Numbered from the stretch's first letter, positions 9,100 through 18,460 are shown. The stretch is DNA of 38,535 nucleotides from Candidatus Nomurabacteria bacterium (GCA_029288725.1 JARIGS010000026.1:1-38535); one strand, 5' to 3'. Notes: generated by a model not told the origin, from the sequence alone. Numbers and translations are program-made.

Positions 9100-9648
9100 A
9101 TGGCAACAATACACATTGAAGAAGCACCCTTGTCCCGATTCCTTTTTTCTAATACTAAGACCTCGCTGGTATGGCTGGTCATCCGCCTCTATGTCGGGTA
9201 CCAATGGCTGGTGGCCGGGTGGGAAAAAATACACAGTCCAGTATGGGTGGGCAACCAAGCTGGTCCTGCGTTGCAGGGATTTATCCAGGGTGCATTGGCA
9301 AAAACACCGGGAGCCCATTCTGACGTTGCCGGCTGGTATGCCTGGTTTTTGCAGCATGCGGTGCTACCGCATGTGAACGTGTGGTCGCACTGCATTGCCT
9401 ATGGAGAATTGCTGGTAGGCATTGCCCTCATACTCGGTCTGTTGACCGGTATTGCGGCATTCTTTGGATTGTTTATGAACCTTAACTATCTCCTTGCTGG
9501 TACTGTCAGTATCAATCCGATTCTTTTTGTACTGACGATTGGCATCATGATGGCATGGCGCGTTGCCGGCTATATCGGATTGGACTGCTATGTCTTGCCC
9601 GTCCTTGGTGTGCCATGGAAACAGCACAATGATCAGCCTTCTTCATAA
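9100..9648 (+). CDS. DoxX/DoxD-like membrane protein
   Basis: RLYVGYQWLVAGWEKI...HCIAYGELLVGIALILGLLTGIAAFFGLFMNLNYLLAGT typical DoxX pattern. Confidence 0.8.
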   Translation: MATIHIEEAPLSRFLFSNTKTSLVWLVIRLYVGYQWLVAGWEKIHSPVWVGNQAGPALQGFIQGALAKTPGAHSDVAGWYAWFLQHAVLPHVNVWSHCIAYGELLVGIALILGLLTGIAAFFGLFMNLNYLLAGTVSINPILFVLTIGIMMAWRVAGYIGLDCYVLPVLGVPWKQHNDQPSS

Positions 9649-9672
9649 TTTCTTCATTGAATACGTCATAAT
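9639..9672 (+). promoter_or_regulatory. CTTCAT direct repeat plus -10 box upstream of the response regulator gene
   Basis: TTCTTCAT (9639-9646) and TTCTTCAT (9650-9657), 11-bp period; CATAAT 9667-9672 after 9 nt. Confidence 0.65.
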
Positions 9673-9678
9673 GAAGAC

Positions 9679-10347
9679 ATGAAATTATTGCTGGTAGAGG
9701 ACAATGAAAAATTGGCCCAGTCGATACAAAAAGGACTGGAACAGGAGGGCTATGCGGTGGACGTATTGCTGAATGGTGACGAGGCTGAACAGCGGATGTT
9801 TGCACAGGGTGTCGCATACGATGCAGTGATCCTAGACGTAATGCTGCCCGGTAAGGATGGCATTGCCGTCTGCCTCAGTGTCCGTGACCACGGTATTATC
9901 ACGCCGATCATTATGCTGACGGCCAAGGACACCCTTTCCGACAAGGTCAGCGGGCTCGATGCAGGTGCCGATGACTACTTGGTCAAGCCATTTGCCTTTG
10001 AGGAACTGCTGGCACGCATCAGGGCACTATCGCGGCGTCCCGCTCCGCTTATGCCCGTGGTATTGCAGCAGGCAGGGGTGCAGCTCAATACTGCAACAAA
10101 GATGGTGACGGTTGACGGCCTTCCTGTCGTGCTGACCCTGCGCGAATTCAGCATACTGGAATATCTCCTGCGCCATCCGCAGCAGGTTCTGACCCGTGAG
10201 CAGATTATGGCGAATGTCTGGGACTATTCGTTTGATTCGTTCAGCAACGTCGTCGACGTCCATATTAAAAACCTAAGAAAGAAATTGGGACACTATGAAA
10301 AAAATCTTGAAACAGTGCGTGGCATGGGCTACCGGTTTACGGTCTAA
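9679..10347 (+). CDS. OmpR/PhoB-family response regulator
   Basis: Receiver domain (LLVEDNEKLAQSI, VILDVMLPGKDG, LTAKD, DYLVKPFAFEELLARIRAL) and winged helix (VVDVHIKNLRKKLG, GMGYRF). Confidence 0.95.
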   Translation: MKLLLVEDNEKLAQSIQKGLEQEGYAVDVLLNGDEAEQRMFAQGVAYDAVILDVMLPGKDGIAVCLSVRDHGIITPIIMLTAKDTLSDKVSGLDAGADDYLVKPFAFEELLARIRALSRRPAPLMPVVLQQAGVQLNTATKMVTVDGLPVVLTLREFSILEYLLRHPQQVLTREQIMANVWDYSFDSFSNVVDVHIKNLRKKLGHYEKNLETVRGMGYRFTV

Positions 10348-11248
10348 CCTTTTCGCCTGGGCGCGAATTAAGCTGACCGCGCTTTACCTGCTCATCATTG
10401 TGGCAACCTTGGTCGTCTACAGTACGGCAATGTACTTCTCATTGCTGCGTCATGTCAGGGGCGAAGCCGGCATCGACCATCTCCAATTGCAGATCGGCAT
10501 TATCGATGTCATCACCTTTATTGTCGCTGCAGTCGGAAGCTATTGGCTAGCCGGGGCAACGTTACGTCCGATTAAGAAAGCCTTGGATGCCCAGGAAGCC
10601 TTCAGTGCCGACGCATCGCATGAATTGCGCACGCCATTGGCAGTGATGAAAACCGAAATTGAAGTATTGCTTCGGAGTAAGGAGACATTTTCTCCCGAGG
10701 TTACGAAGACCCTTAACAGCACCCTTGAGGAGATTGGTACGCTGACGACTATGACCACCGATTTGTTGGAGCTCTCACGCGGTCGCCAGGCAAGGAATGA
10801 ACAAGTAGCATTGCCGGCCGTAATACAGAATGAAGTAGAGACGCTTCAGGCGTTGGCTCGTGCAAAACATATCGATCTTGCCTGTACACTTGCAGGTCCT
10901 GCGACAGTGCGCGGCAATGCCGAACGACTTGGTCGAGCTTTCAAGAATGTTATCGCCAATGCCATTACCTATACTCCTGAACAGGGAAGAGTGACGGTAG
11001 CACTGCGAGTTGCTCATCATCAGACAATCGTGACCATTTCCGATAATGGCATCGGTATCAGCGAGCATGACTTGCCGCAGGTATTCACTCGTTTTTATAA
11101 GGCTGATGCTGCCCGCGCCGCTCATGGCAGTGGTTTAGGCTTAGCAATTGCCAAACAGATCGTTGAACAGTATCAGGGTACTATTGCGATACAGAGCGAA
11201 CAAGGAAAAGGAACCACCGTTACGATCACCCTTCCGATCAGTATGTAA
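10295..11248 (+). CDS. Sensor histidine kinase
   Basis: H-box ASHELRTPLAVMKTEIE, N-box NVIANAITYTP, G1 DNGIGI, G2 GSGLGLAIAKQI; two TM segments; overlaps the response regulator 3' end. Confidence 0.94.
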   Translation: MKKILKQCVAWATGLRSNLFAWARIKLTALYLLIIVATLVVYSTAMYFSLLRHVRGEAGIDHLQLQIGIIDVITFIVAAVGSYWLAGATLRPIKKALDAQEAFSADASHELRTPLAVMKTEIEVLLRSKETFSPEVTKTLNSTLEEIGTLTTMTTDLLELSRGRQARNEQVALPAVIQNEVETLQALARAKHIDLACTLAGPATVRGNAERLGRAFKNVIANAITYTPEQGRVTVALRVAHHQTIVTISDNGIGISEHDLPQVFTRFYKADAARAAHGSGLGLAIAKQIVEQYQGTIAIQSEQGKGTTVTITLPISM

Positions 11249-11250
11249 CG

Positions 11251-11283
11251 CTTCATGGTGTCTTCATATACCTCGTGTTTACT
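11251..11283 (+). promoter_or_regulatory. CTTCAT direct repeat upstream of the PAP2 gene
   Basis: CTTCAT 11251-11256 and 11262-11267, 11-bp period; TTTACT 11278-11283. Confidence 0.55.
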
Positions 11284-11291
11284 AAGGGTAT

Positions 11292-11801
11292 ATGAATATC
11301 GATACCATTGTTGGAAATTATTTTTTCTCGCTGCGGACGCCAGCGCGGACGGCATTTTTTACGCTGGTCACCGCACTAGGAAATGTCGGTGTTATTGCCG
11401 GTCTTGTCGCCATCGTAGTGCTCGTATTGTGGTATCGGAATAAAAAACAGCTTGCCGCTGCACTTATCATCGAGCTTGGCATTGCTGAAGGCATTACCTA
11501 TGTCGGCAAGCTGCTGTTTCACCGCGCTCGACCGCTCCATGCACTCATTGTCGAAAACGACTATTCTTTTCCCAGCGGTCATGCCACCATTGCCGTCGCT
11601 TTCTACGGCTTCATGGCATTTTTATTGTTGAAACAATACACGAACAAACACGCTCGGCTGGCTGTTGTTATAGTGGCCAGTGTCATCATTCTGTTCATTG
11701 GCATTAGTCGCCTGTATCTCGGTGTGCATTATTTCACTGACATCATTGCGGGTTATGTGGTCGGTACGATTGGCCTGCTTACCGGCATCTATCTCTCATA
11801 A
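11292..11801 (+). CDS. PAP2-family phosphatase (membrane)
   Basis: KLLFHRARP, YSFPSGHA, SRLYLGVHYFTDIIAG (three PAP2 motifs). Confidence 0.9.
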   Translation: MNIDTIVGNYFFSLRTPARTAFFTLVTALGNVGVIAGLVAIVVLVLWYRNKKQLAAALIIELGIAEGITYVGKLLFHRARPLHALIVENDYSFPSGHATIAVAFYGFMAFLLLKQYTNKHARLAVVIVASVIILFIGISRLYLGVHYFTDIIAGYVVGTIGLLTGIYLS

Positions 11802-11806
11802 CATGC

Positions 11807-11839
11807 GCTTCATGCTAGCTTCATGTTCATCGGTATAAT
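11807..11839 (+). promoter_or_regulatory. CTTCAT direct repeat plus -10 box upstream of the tandem membrane proteins
   Basis: GCTTCATG at 11807-11814 and 11818-11825, 11-bp period; TATAAT 11834-11839 after 9 nt. Confidence 0.65.
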
Positions 11840-11846
11840 AAAAACT

Positions 11847-12647
11847 ATGGATACCATAATACAAGACGACAAGCTTGCTCGGATTATCAGCCCGGTACTC
11901 AACAAGGTGCCGGAAATCACGCTCTATTTTTGGATTATTAAAATTCTCTGCACCACCGTCGGCGAAACAGCGGCAGACTTTCTCAGTAGTACGTTGAACC
12001 TCGGTTTGACCATCACTAGCATCATTATGGCGGTATTGCTTATCGTCAGTCTGATCTATCAGTTCAAAACAAAAAAGTATGTGCCAAGCATCTACTGGCT
12101 TAGTGTCGTGCTCATCAGTATTGTTGGCACGCTCATCACTGACAATCTCAGTGACGGTCTCGGCATTTCGCTAAAAATCACCACTCCCATCTTCGCCGTT
12201 ATTTTGGCGGTAGTCTTTGCGCTCTGGTACACGAAGGAAAAAACGCTTTCTATTCATAGTATCAACACCTTTAGTCGGGAGGCATTTTATTGGCTGACCA
12301 TCCTCTTCACGTTTGCATTGGGCACGGCAGCAGGGGATTTAATAGCAGAAACATTCGGTATCGGCTACCTTCCCTCTGTCGGCATTTTTGCCCTGGCCAT
12401 CGCTGTCATCTATTTCTTGTACAAAAAAGCCAACCTCAATGCTGTGTGGGCATTCTGGATCGCCTACATATTGACTCGTCCACTCGGCGCTTCAATCGGC
12501 GACTACCTTTCACAGGCCAAGACCGATGGAGGACTTGGGCTAGGAACGGTTATTACCAGTGCGCTATTTCTTACTGCTATACTTGGAACGGTCATCTATC
12601 TGACCAAGACCAAGAAAGACACATTTATTACAAAACAATCAGCATAA
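11847..12647 (+). CDS. Four-repeat membrane protein (COG4705-like)
   Basis: Internal repeats TVGETAADFLS, IVGTLITDNLS, ALGTAAGDLIA, PLGASIGDYLS; start moved to MDTIIQDD because the ORF-track start lies on the -10 region. Confidence 0.75.
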   Translation: MDTIIQDDKLARIISPVLNKVPEITLYFWIIKILCTTVGETAADFLSSTLNLGLTITSIIMAVLLIVSLIYQFKTKKYVPSIYWLSVVLISIVGTLITDNLSDGLGISLKITTPIFAVILAVVFALWYTKEKTLSIHSINTFSREAFYWLTILFTFALGTAAGDLIAETFGIGYLPSVGIFALAIAVIYFLYKKANLNAVWAFWIAYILTRPLGASIGDYLSQAKTDGGLGLGTVITSALFLTAILGTVIYLTKTKKDTFITKQSA

Positions 12648-12656
12648 TACATAACC

Positions 12657-13439
12657 ATGCAGGAAAAAATTGCGAACAAATTACCGGAAATCACGCTGAT
12701 CTTCTGGATCATGAAAATCTGTGCCACTACTTTGGGCGAAACAGGCGGTGACCTTTTGGCTCAGACGCTAAAGGTGGGATACGGCGTCAGTTCCATTATT
12801 CTTATCAGCTTTTTCCTTGTGACGCTTACCAGTCAGCTGGCGGTAAAAAAGCACAATCCGATACTGTATTGGCTGGTTATCCTTTCAACCAGCACCGCCG
12901 GCACGACCATGTCTGACTACATGGACCGTACGCTTGGTTTGGGCTACGCCAAAGGCTCGCTCATTCTCGTGTCGATCCTGCTCGCCATCTTTGCCATCTG
13001 GAAGCTCAGTAAGCTACCGTTGTCAGTGAGCAAGATCACAACTTTCAAGGGAGAGTTTCTCTACTGGATCGCCATTCTTTTTTCCAATACCCTCGGTACC
13101 GCCCTTGGTGACTTTCTCTCCGACACTTCCAAGTTGGGGTATATCGGCGGGGCAGTGCTGATTGGCGGATTGCTGGCACTGATTGTCGTAGCGAAATACT
13201 ACACGAAGATTTCAACGGTACTACTCTTCTGGCTGGCATTCGTGCTCACGCGGCCATTCGGTGCAACGTTTGGAGACTTGCTCACCAAACCCCACGCCAA
13301 AGGCGGTTTGAATTTTGGCACCATTGGTTCGTCAATCGTGCTTGGTGTGATACTGGCAGTGCTTATCGCCGTCAGCTATCATAAGGAAACGAAAAAGACT
13401 CGCCTCCTTAGGGAAACAATTTTGGGAGTGGAGGCTTAG
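12657..13439 (+). CDS. Four-repeat membrane protein (COG4705-like), tandem paralog
   Basis: LPEITLIFWIMKICATTLGETGGDLLAQTL parallels the upstream gene; four GxxxxD repeats. Confidence 0.75.
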   Translation: MQEKIANKLPEITLIFWIMKICATTLGETGGDLLAQTLKVGYGVSSIILISFFLVTLTSQLAVKKHNPILYWLVILSTSTAGTTMSDYMDRTLGLGYAKGSLILVSILLAIFAIWKLSKLPLSVSKITTFKGEFLYWIAILFSNTLGTALGDFLSDTSKLGYIGGAVLIGGLLALIVVAKYYTKISTVLLFWLAFVLTRPFGATFGDLLTKPHAKGGLNFGTIGSSIVLGVILAVLIAVSYHKETKKTRLLRETILGVEA

Positions 13440-13500
13440 ATACATTGACTTCGCCAATTTTTCCTTTACTATTAAGGGAAATTTACCCTCATTAAACTCA

Positions 13501-13965
13501 TTGAATATGGAAAGTATTGTACAGTCTCACTGGGATTTTTCTTGTTTGGGATACCAGTTTGAGCGGGACAGCATGCTCTCGGCCCTAATGAAGTGTTTCC
13601 AGAACGGTCTTGAAGATTCTGCGATGGTAGAAGTGGTTGCTCGTTTTGCCTCGGAAGCAGATCTTATTGTTCTCGCAGTAAAAAGCCCGCACGCCTCTGG
13701 TGAGGCACTGATGGAAATCGCCAGTCACCCCGCTAATGCTCATTGCTGGATCGAGCTTTTACGCCATCCCAATGTCACCAGTAAGCACATGGAATTGTTA
13801 TTGAGTTACGAAATTTCACCTCATTGGTTTGCCATAGAAAGAACAATGGCTCTGTCACCGCATATCAATGATGCAATTGCATACGTATTACTTGAACGGA
13901 ATTCAGCGGACACCTATGGTCCGATATCGCCTTTCTTTCAAAGAAAGCAATCAGAGAAAAATTAG
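13501..13965 (+). CDS. Hypothetical protein
   Basis: 154 aa ORF; helical, HEAT/leucine-rich-variant-like impression only. Confidence 0.55.
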   Translation: MNMESIVQSHWDFSCLGYQFERDSMLSALMKCFQNGLEDSAMVEVVARFASEADLIVLAVKSPHASGEALMEIASHPANAHCWIELLRHPNVTSKHMELLLSYEISPHWFAIERTMALSPHINDAIAYVLLERNSADTYGPISPFFQRKQSEKN

Positions 13966-14080
13966 GTACTATACGCATTGTCCGTTAATACATCCCTGTC
14001 ACCAACGTTTCATGATGCCTGCACTGTTGCCCTGACCTCAATGCCGAAATTCAAGCGCACTGGATAGCCCCCTTAATGTA

Positions 14081-14108
14081 ACCACCCGCATACTGCGGGT
14101 GGTTTTTA
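14081..14108 (+). terminator. Intrinsic terminator
   Basis: ACCACCCGCA-TAC-TGCGGGTGGT + TTTT. Confidence 0.85.
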
Positions 14109-14132
14109 ATACTCTAGAATTGGTAGTGACGA

Positions 14133-14564
14133 TTAGGCTGCAGCTCGTTCATTCGGTTGGAGCAGACTGACGCGATTGCCTTCAGTGTCCTGAATGGAAA
14201 CCCACAGTCCTACGCCGGGAATCATTTCTGGTCCCATACTGCGACTGCCATCTGCAGCCATTGCGCCGAGAATGGTGCCGCCGTTTGCGGTTACTGCAGC
14301 CAGTGCAGCATGAATATCCTGCACAGCGATCACCACTGACGGCGCCTGAGAAACCGGGTCTTCAGTCTTTTGATAAAAACCACCATTGATTGCTCCGGGT
14401 CTTTGTACCATGCCCTGCTCATCGGTTTCTGTCGTCTGTGCCACGACATAGTTACCCATTTCCGGTCCAAATTGCTTCATCTGCCACCCGAATGTCTTCT
14501 CATAAAAGCTTTTCATACGCTCACGATCGTTATATCCCATTTCAAAATGTGTAACTGGATTCAT
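14133..14564 (-). CDS. VOC (glyoxalase/bleomycin-resistance-like) family protein
   Basis: THFEMGYNDRERMKSFYEKTFGW...GLWVSIQDTEGNRVSLLQP. Confidence 0.85.
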   Translation of the reverse strand: MNPVTHFEMGYNDRERMKSFYEKTFGWQMKQFGPEMGNYVVAQTTETDEQGMVQRPGAINGGFYQKTEDPVSQAPSVVIAVQDIHAALAAVTANGGTILGAMAADGSRSMGPEMIPGVGLWVSIQDTEGNRVSLLQPNERAAA

Positions 14565-14642
14565 ATATGTGTATTTAAACTAATAACTACTCGTAGTATA
14601 CCAATCTAGAGTTTTCCAGGAAATGGGCTATACTTGGGGTAT

Positions 14643-15578
14643 ATGACATCATTCGAAATACCTCCACAGCCAGAAAATCTTTCTCCTGAACAGCAGGAGG
14701 CGAAAGTCCAGCCGTTGGAAGAGGGAAATGTGGAAACTAGTGCGGAATATCCTGAACAGGGAAAAATGACCGCTGAACAAGAACAAGAATTAAAGGAGGC
14801 TATTGATGAGGCGTTACAGAATGGGGAACAGCCTACTTTGTCAAAGCGGGAAGGTACGGCGTTTTACCCTCCGGAAGAAAAGAAATCAGAAAAATCAGGA
14901 AAGTTGGGCAAAATGGCGCGAGCCGCTGCTACTTTTCTTGGATTGACCGCAGGATCGCTTGGGTTACTTGGTAAGGGGGCGCATGCTCAGGAAAAAGGAA
15001 AAGATAAGGATGTGGTGAAGAAGGAGGCGACAGTTAAAGAGGCGGCGCCCCTTCCCGAAAAAAAAATGAGGGAGTGGAATGCGTATGTGAAATACCTTGA
15101 AAAAATAGGACTGAAAGGAGACAAGTCACTTGATAATTATGAGACTTCTGTGAAAACTTTTAATCAATGGCGAGAAAGTGTTAAGGCAGAAACTCATGAA
15201 TACCCATCACTTACCTACGATGATATGGGTGAGGTTCAGGAGGAACTTGTCGATGTAAAAAAGTATGTGAATGACAAAATCAGGGCACATCATGCAGCTT
15301 ATATATATGATGCCAATAAAAAGCCTATATGGGATACTATTAAATTTAGTAAAAAGGACATTATGGCAAAAGATCCCCAAGGGCGTGTGATCGCTGGGTC
15401 AAATACTACTAATACTATTTTCCCGCTTGGTGATCCTGAATATAAACCAAAGCGAGAGATATACATCGATAAAATTACCCATGAAAAAAGGGAAATTGAA
15501 GTGCTCGATGATACTGCTAAGAATCATGTCCATAAGGAAAAGGAAGTCATTCAGGTTCCGCCAGAATACCGAAAATAG
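14643..15578 (+). CDS. Hypothetical protein with Glu/Gln-rich N-terminus and one hydrophobic segment
   Basis: Start MTSFEIPPQPENLSPEQQ; TATACT 8 nt upstream; hydrophobic AAATFLGLTAGSLGLLG. Confidence 0.6.
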   Translation: MTSFEIPPQPENLSPEQQEAKVQPLEEGNVETSAEYPEQGKMTAEQEQELKEAIDEALQNGEQPTLSKREGTAFYPPEEKKSEKSGKLGKMARAAATFLGLTAGSLGLLGKGAHAQEKGKDKDVVKKEATVKEAAPLPEKKMREWNAYVKYLEKIGLKGDKSLDNYETSVKTFNQWRESVKAETHEYPSLTYDDMGEVQEELVDVKKYVNDKIRAHHAAYIYDANKKPIWDTIKFSKKDIMAKDPQGRVIAGSNTTNTIFPLGDPEYKPKREIYIDKITHEKREIEVLDDTAKNHVHKEKEVIQVPPEYRK

Positions 15579-15581
15579 CAA

Positions 15582-17342
15582 TTATTGCTTAACTCCCATA
15601 TCGTACCTTCGAAGGACGTCGTCACTATAGGTTACTGCAAAGTGCGGCTTATTGTCCTGATCGAATGTTACATCAACTGACTTCACGTTTGTCGGCTCGT
15701 TGGGAGCATGAACGGTTGCGCCAAAGGTTTCGGAAATTTTCTGTCCAATGCCGTTGTCTGCGCCGGTAGAGCATGATGCCATGATGATTTCTGGATGTTC
15801 AACGAAAAAGTCCTTGAGACGAGCCGTCCCTTTATTATCGAACGTTTTCTTGCTTACTTCTTCAGCAGAGTTAACCTCAAAGCTGTCCTCCATACCGTGA
15901 GCGGCAAAGAAAAGGTAGGAGATTTTATGCTGTTCGCCATACTTATCGTTAAGTTTTGCAAAACGCTTCATGATGTCGTAGCGCGAATCGAATTCGGCAA
16001 TGCGCGTGCCGATCCCATGTTCACCAGTCTGCTTGAATACTGATTCAATAACGTGGGCGCGCATATCAAACGCCTGGTTATGGTCCGTATTGGTAAAAAG
16101 TACCACGCCATACGGTTCGTCCTTGTCGCGATCATCGTATTGCTTGATGAGGGCATCGACAGGGTAGCGACGAAACTCCTTTATGCCAAATTCTGAAAAG
16201 AGACTCTGTACGATACCGGGTCGCTGCTGCTCCAGCGTTTCCATTTTTTCAAGGTTGCGAGAGATATTATTATACGAAGCTGCTCCTGAAGCGGGAGAAA
16301 TATCCCAGGCTTTTTTAATATCAGGCAATGTAAGGCCGTAGTGCCCCAATTCCTCGTTCAGCTTTTTCTGGGCAGGTTCAGCAATGTGTTTTGAAAAGGA
16401 GAGACAGCCGCTATGGAGCTCCTCCCAATCTTTTTCTGAACATATCGTATCAAGCTTGGCTGCTAACAACGCATCAAATTGTTCTTGCTCAGTCAGTGCT
16501 ACGGTTTTAACCAGTTCAGTGAGGCCTGCTATCACTCGAAGTGGCAACAGCATCCCTCGTTCAAGAAATAATGCAATCAATGCCTTGCCCTCCTCGCCCT
16601 GAAATCCTTCCGGGTATATTCGGGCAATGCCATCAAGGACGCGAAACAATCTTGGACTGTCCTCAATATTTTCAATTCCTTCTGCCTTGATTGCGGTACC
16701 TATGCCCTCGAGTATGGAACGGGCAACGTCAATGGGGAATCCCTCTGAGTGCTCGAACGAAGTGCTATCAGGCCGTTTGATATTTTCAAACATCGCCGTA
16801 TTGGATTGTTGGTCAAAAAATTCATCGAAGGTATATACCAGATCGAGACGCAAGCGCTTGTCGGCAAATGCCCTGCGGACATTTTCCTGACTGAACGACT
16901 GCTCTACTTTTTCTTGGGCAATCTTTAGCGAAAGCTCATCAACCGGTTCGCGTTTCATCCATGCCTGATGTTGTATTGCTCTTTTCTCTCGGTAAAACTT
17001 ACTTACTTCGCTCAATGGATCCTTAATGGTTTCCTGTACCGCCGCAGTAGTTTTTTCCCGTAACTCCTGCTGAAGCTGGCGATGTTTCCATTCATTCTGT
17101 GAGTAGAGGTCTTCTTCAATACGCTTTGCCTGGTGAGTGAGGGATGATCCTTCCGTTCCACCGAAGAAATCCTTCATCTTTGTCTTGAATGACGATGCCT
17201 CCTTTAATTTGTCGTCACGATCCTTGCGCTGCTCCTGTATATGAGTCAACATCTCATCTCGTTTTTCTTGTTCAACATCCTTCAGCGTACTGCCATCGGC
17301 TAGGGTAAGATTTGGTCCCTCGATTTCCTTAAGTTGTTCCAT
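15582..17342 (-). CDS. Large uncharacterised protein with C-terminal clan-CD (caspase/CHAT-like) peptidase signature
   Basis: ISYLFFAAHG (His482 codon 15897-15899) and EIIMASCSTG (Cys524 codon 15771-15773); helical N-terminal region. Confidence 0.65.
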   Translation of the reverse strand: MEQLKEIEGPNLTLADGSTLKDVEQEKRDEMLTHIQEQRKDRDDKLKEASSFKTKMKDFFGGTEGSSLTHQAKRIEEDLYSQNEWKHRQLQQELREKTTAAVQETIKDPLSEVSKFYREKRAIQHQAWMKREPVDELSLKIAQEKVEQSFSQENVRRAFADKRLRLDLVYTFDEFFDQQSNTAMFENIKRPDSTSFEHSEGFPIDVARSILEGIGTAIKAEGIENIEDSPRLFRVLDGIARIYPEGFQGEEGKALIALFLERGMLLPLRVIAGLTELVKTVALTEQEQFDALLAAKLDTICSEKDWEELHSGCLSFSKHIAEPAQKKLNEELGHYGLTLPDIKKAWDISPASGAASYNNISRNLEKMETLEQQRPGIVQSLFSEFGIKEFRRYPVDALIKQYDDRDKDEPYGVVLFTNTDHNQAFDMRAHVIESVFKQTGEHGIGTRIAEFDSRYDIMKRFAKLNDKYGEQHKISYLFFAAHGMEDSFEVNSAEEVSKKTFDNKGTARLKDFFVEHPEIIMASCSTGADNGIGQKISETFGATVHAPNEPTNVKSVDVTFDQDNKPHFAVTYSDDVLRRYDMGVKQ

Positions 17343-17387
17343 ACAGTGAATTATAGCAGGCAGGCTTTTGTTGGTATACTCCTCTCT

Positions 17388-17867
17388 ATGACCACCTACG
17401 TTGCCCTCCTCCGAGGCATTATGCCGATGAATCCCAATATGAAAGGGGGGAAGCTTAAGGGCGTCTTTGAGTCATTGGGGTTTAAGGATGTCGCGACTGT
17501 CATTGCCAGCGGCAATGTTGTCTTCCGTTCGCCTTCACCGGACACTGCCGCCCTCGAAGCCAACATAGAAAAAGCCCTCCCAGCCCAGCTGGGATTTACC
17601 AGCACGACCATCATTCGCAGTCAGCAGGAACTCGAAGCATTGGCAAAGAAAAACCCCTTCAAGGGCATCAAGGATGAGAGGCCCAACTACCTCGTCGTGA
17701 CCTTTTTCAAGGATCGCAAAAAAGAACTTTGCACCGTCCTCAATACCGATGAACTACGCAACGGCACTACCACCTTCATGAAAGATATCGAAAAGCAGCA
17801 CGGCAAGGAAATCACCACCCGAACCTGGAAGACGGTGGGAAGGGTATTAAAGAAGATGGAGAAGTAG
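17388..17867 (+). CDS. DUF1697 family protein
   Basis: TTYVALLRGIMPMNPNMKGGKLKGVFESLGFKDVATVIASGNVVF; start at 17388 with TGGTATACT upstream. Confidence 0.85.
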   Translation: MTTYVALLRGIMPMNPNMKGGKLKGVFESLGFKDVATVIASGNVVFRSPSPDTAALEANIEKALPAQLGFTSTTIIRSQQELEALAKKNPFKGIKDERPNYLVVTFFKDRKKELCTVLNTDELRNGTTTFMKDIEKQHGKEITTRTWKTVGRVLKKMEK

Positions 17868-17881
17868 CTAATTTCTGTTAT

Positions 17882-17910
17882 TTGACAAAACAATAGTTCA
17901 ACGCTAATGT
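17882..17910 (+). promoter_or_regulatory. Sigma70-type promoter
   Basis: TTGACA (17882-17887), 17-nt spacer, TAATGT (17905-17910). Confidence 0.5.
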
Positions 17911-17931
17911 CATTTCAAACAATCAATCATT

Positions 17932-18450
17932 ATGACAATAGAGATAGTTACGGATTGCACTGGCATCAAGCAAGAGGCAATCAGAAATGTTTTTTCTAAG
18001 AGGTTCAGTACAGATAGTTTGAATGTAGGTTTGGTAAAGAGTAAGGGGTTTGAGACACCGCTCACTCAGGACAGCTTTCCTCTGACAGTACAGAAACGAT
18101 TCCAATGCATCAAGGAGAATATTGAAAACCCTGATGTTTTTATTGCAACCATCCAGAAAGGGTATTACTGCGTAAATGGAGTATGGTTCCTTACCGCATG
18201 TGTCGGAGTCGCATACCCGTTATATAGTATGCTTACCGCAATGACATCGAGTGTACCGCTACCATCTATTTGCGCCAAGAAGAAGTCGCTGCACTTATCG
18301 ATGAACATGAGCGATATTCTGAAGGAGCAATATCCCGAATGGGACAAGGAAAACGGTTCGGTATACACCCTGCTGACCAACGAAGAGGAGGCTCCATGGC
18401 TCGAACAACCGCTTCGCCACTGCCTTAACATCGTTACAAAATTTCAGTAA
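17932..18450 (+). CDS. Hypothetical protein, possibly DUF84/YjjX (non-canonical purine NTPase)-like
   Basis: Intact ORF; weak resemblance in DVFIATIQKGYYCVNGVWFLTACVGV. Confidence 0.45.
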   Translation: MTIEIVTDCTGIKQEAIRNVFSKRFSTDSLNVGLVKSKGFETPLTQDSFPLTVQKRFQCIKENIENPDVFIATIQKGYYCVNGVWFLTACVGVAYPLYSMLTAMTSSVPLPSICAKKKSLHLSMNMSDILKEQYPEWDKENGSVYTLLTNEEEAPWLEQPLRHCLNIVTKFQ

Positions 18451-18460
18451 CAATTAAGCT

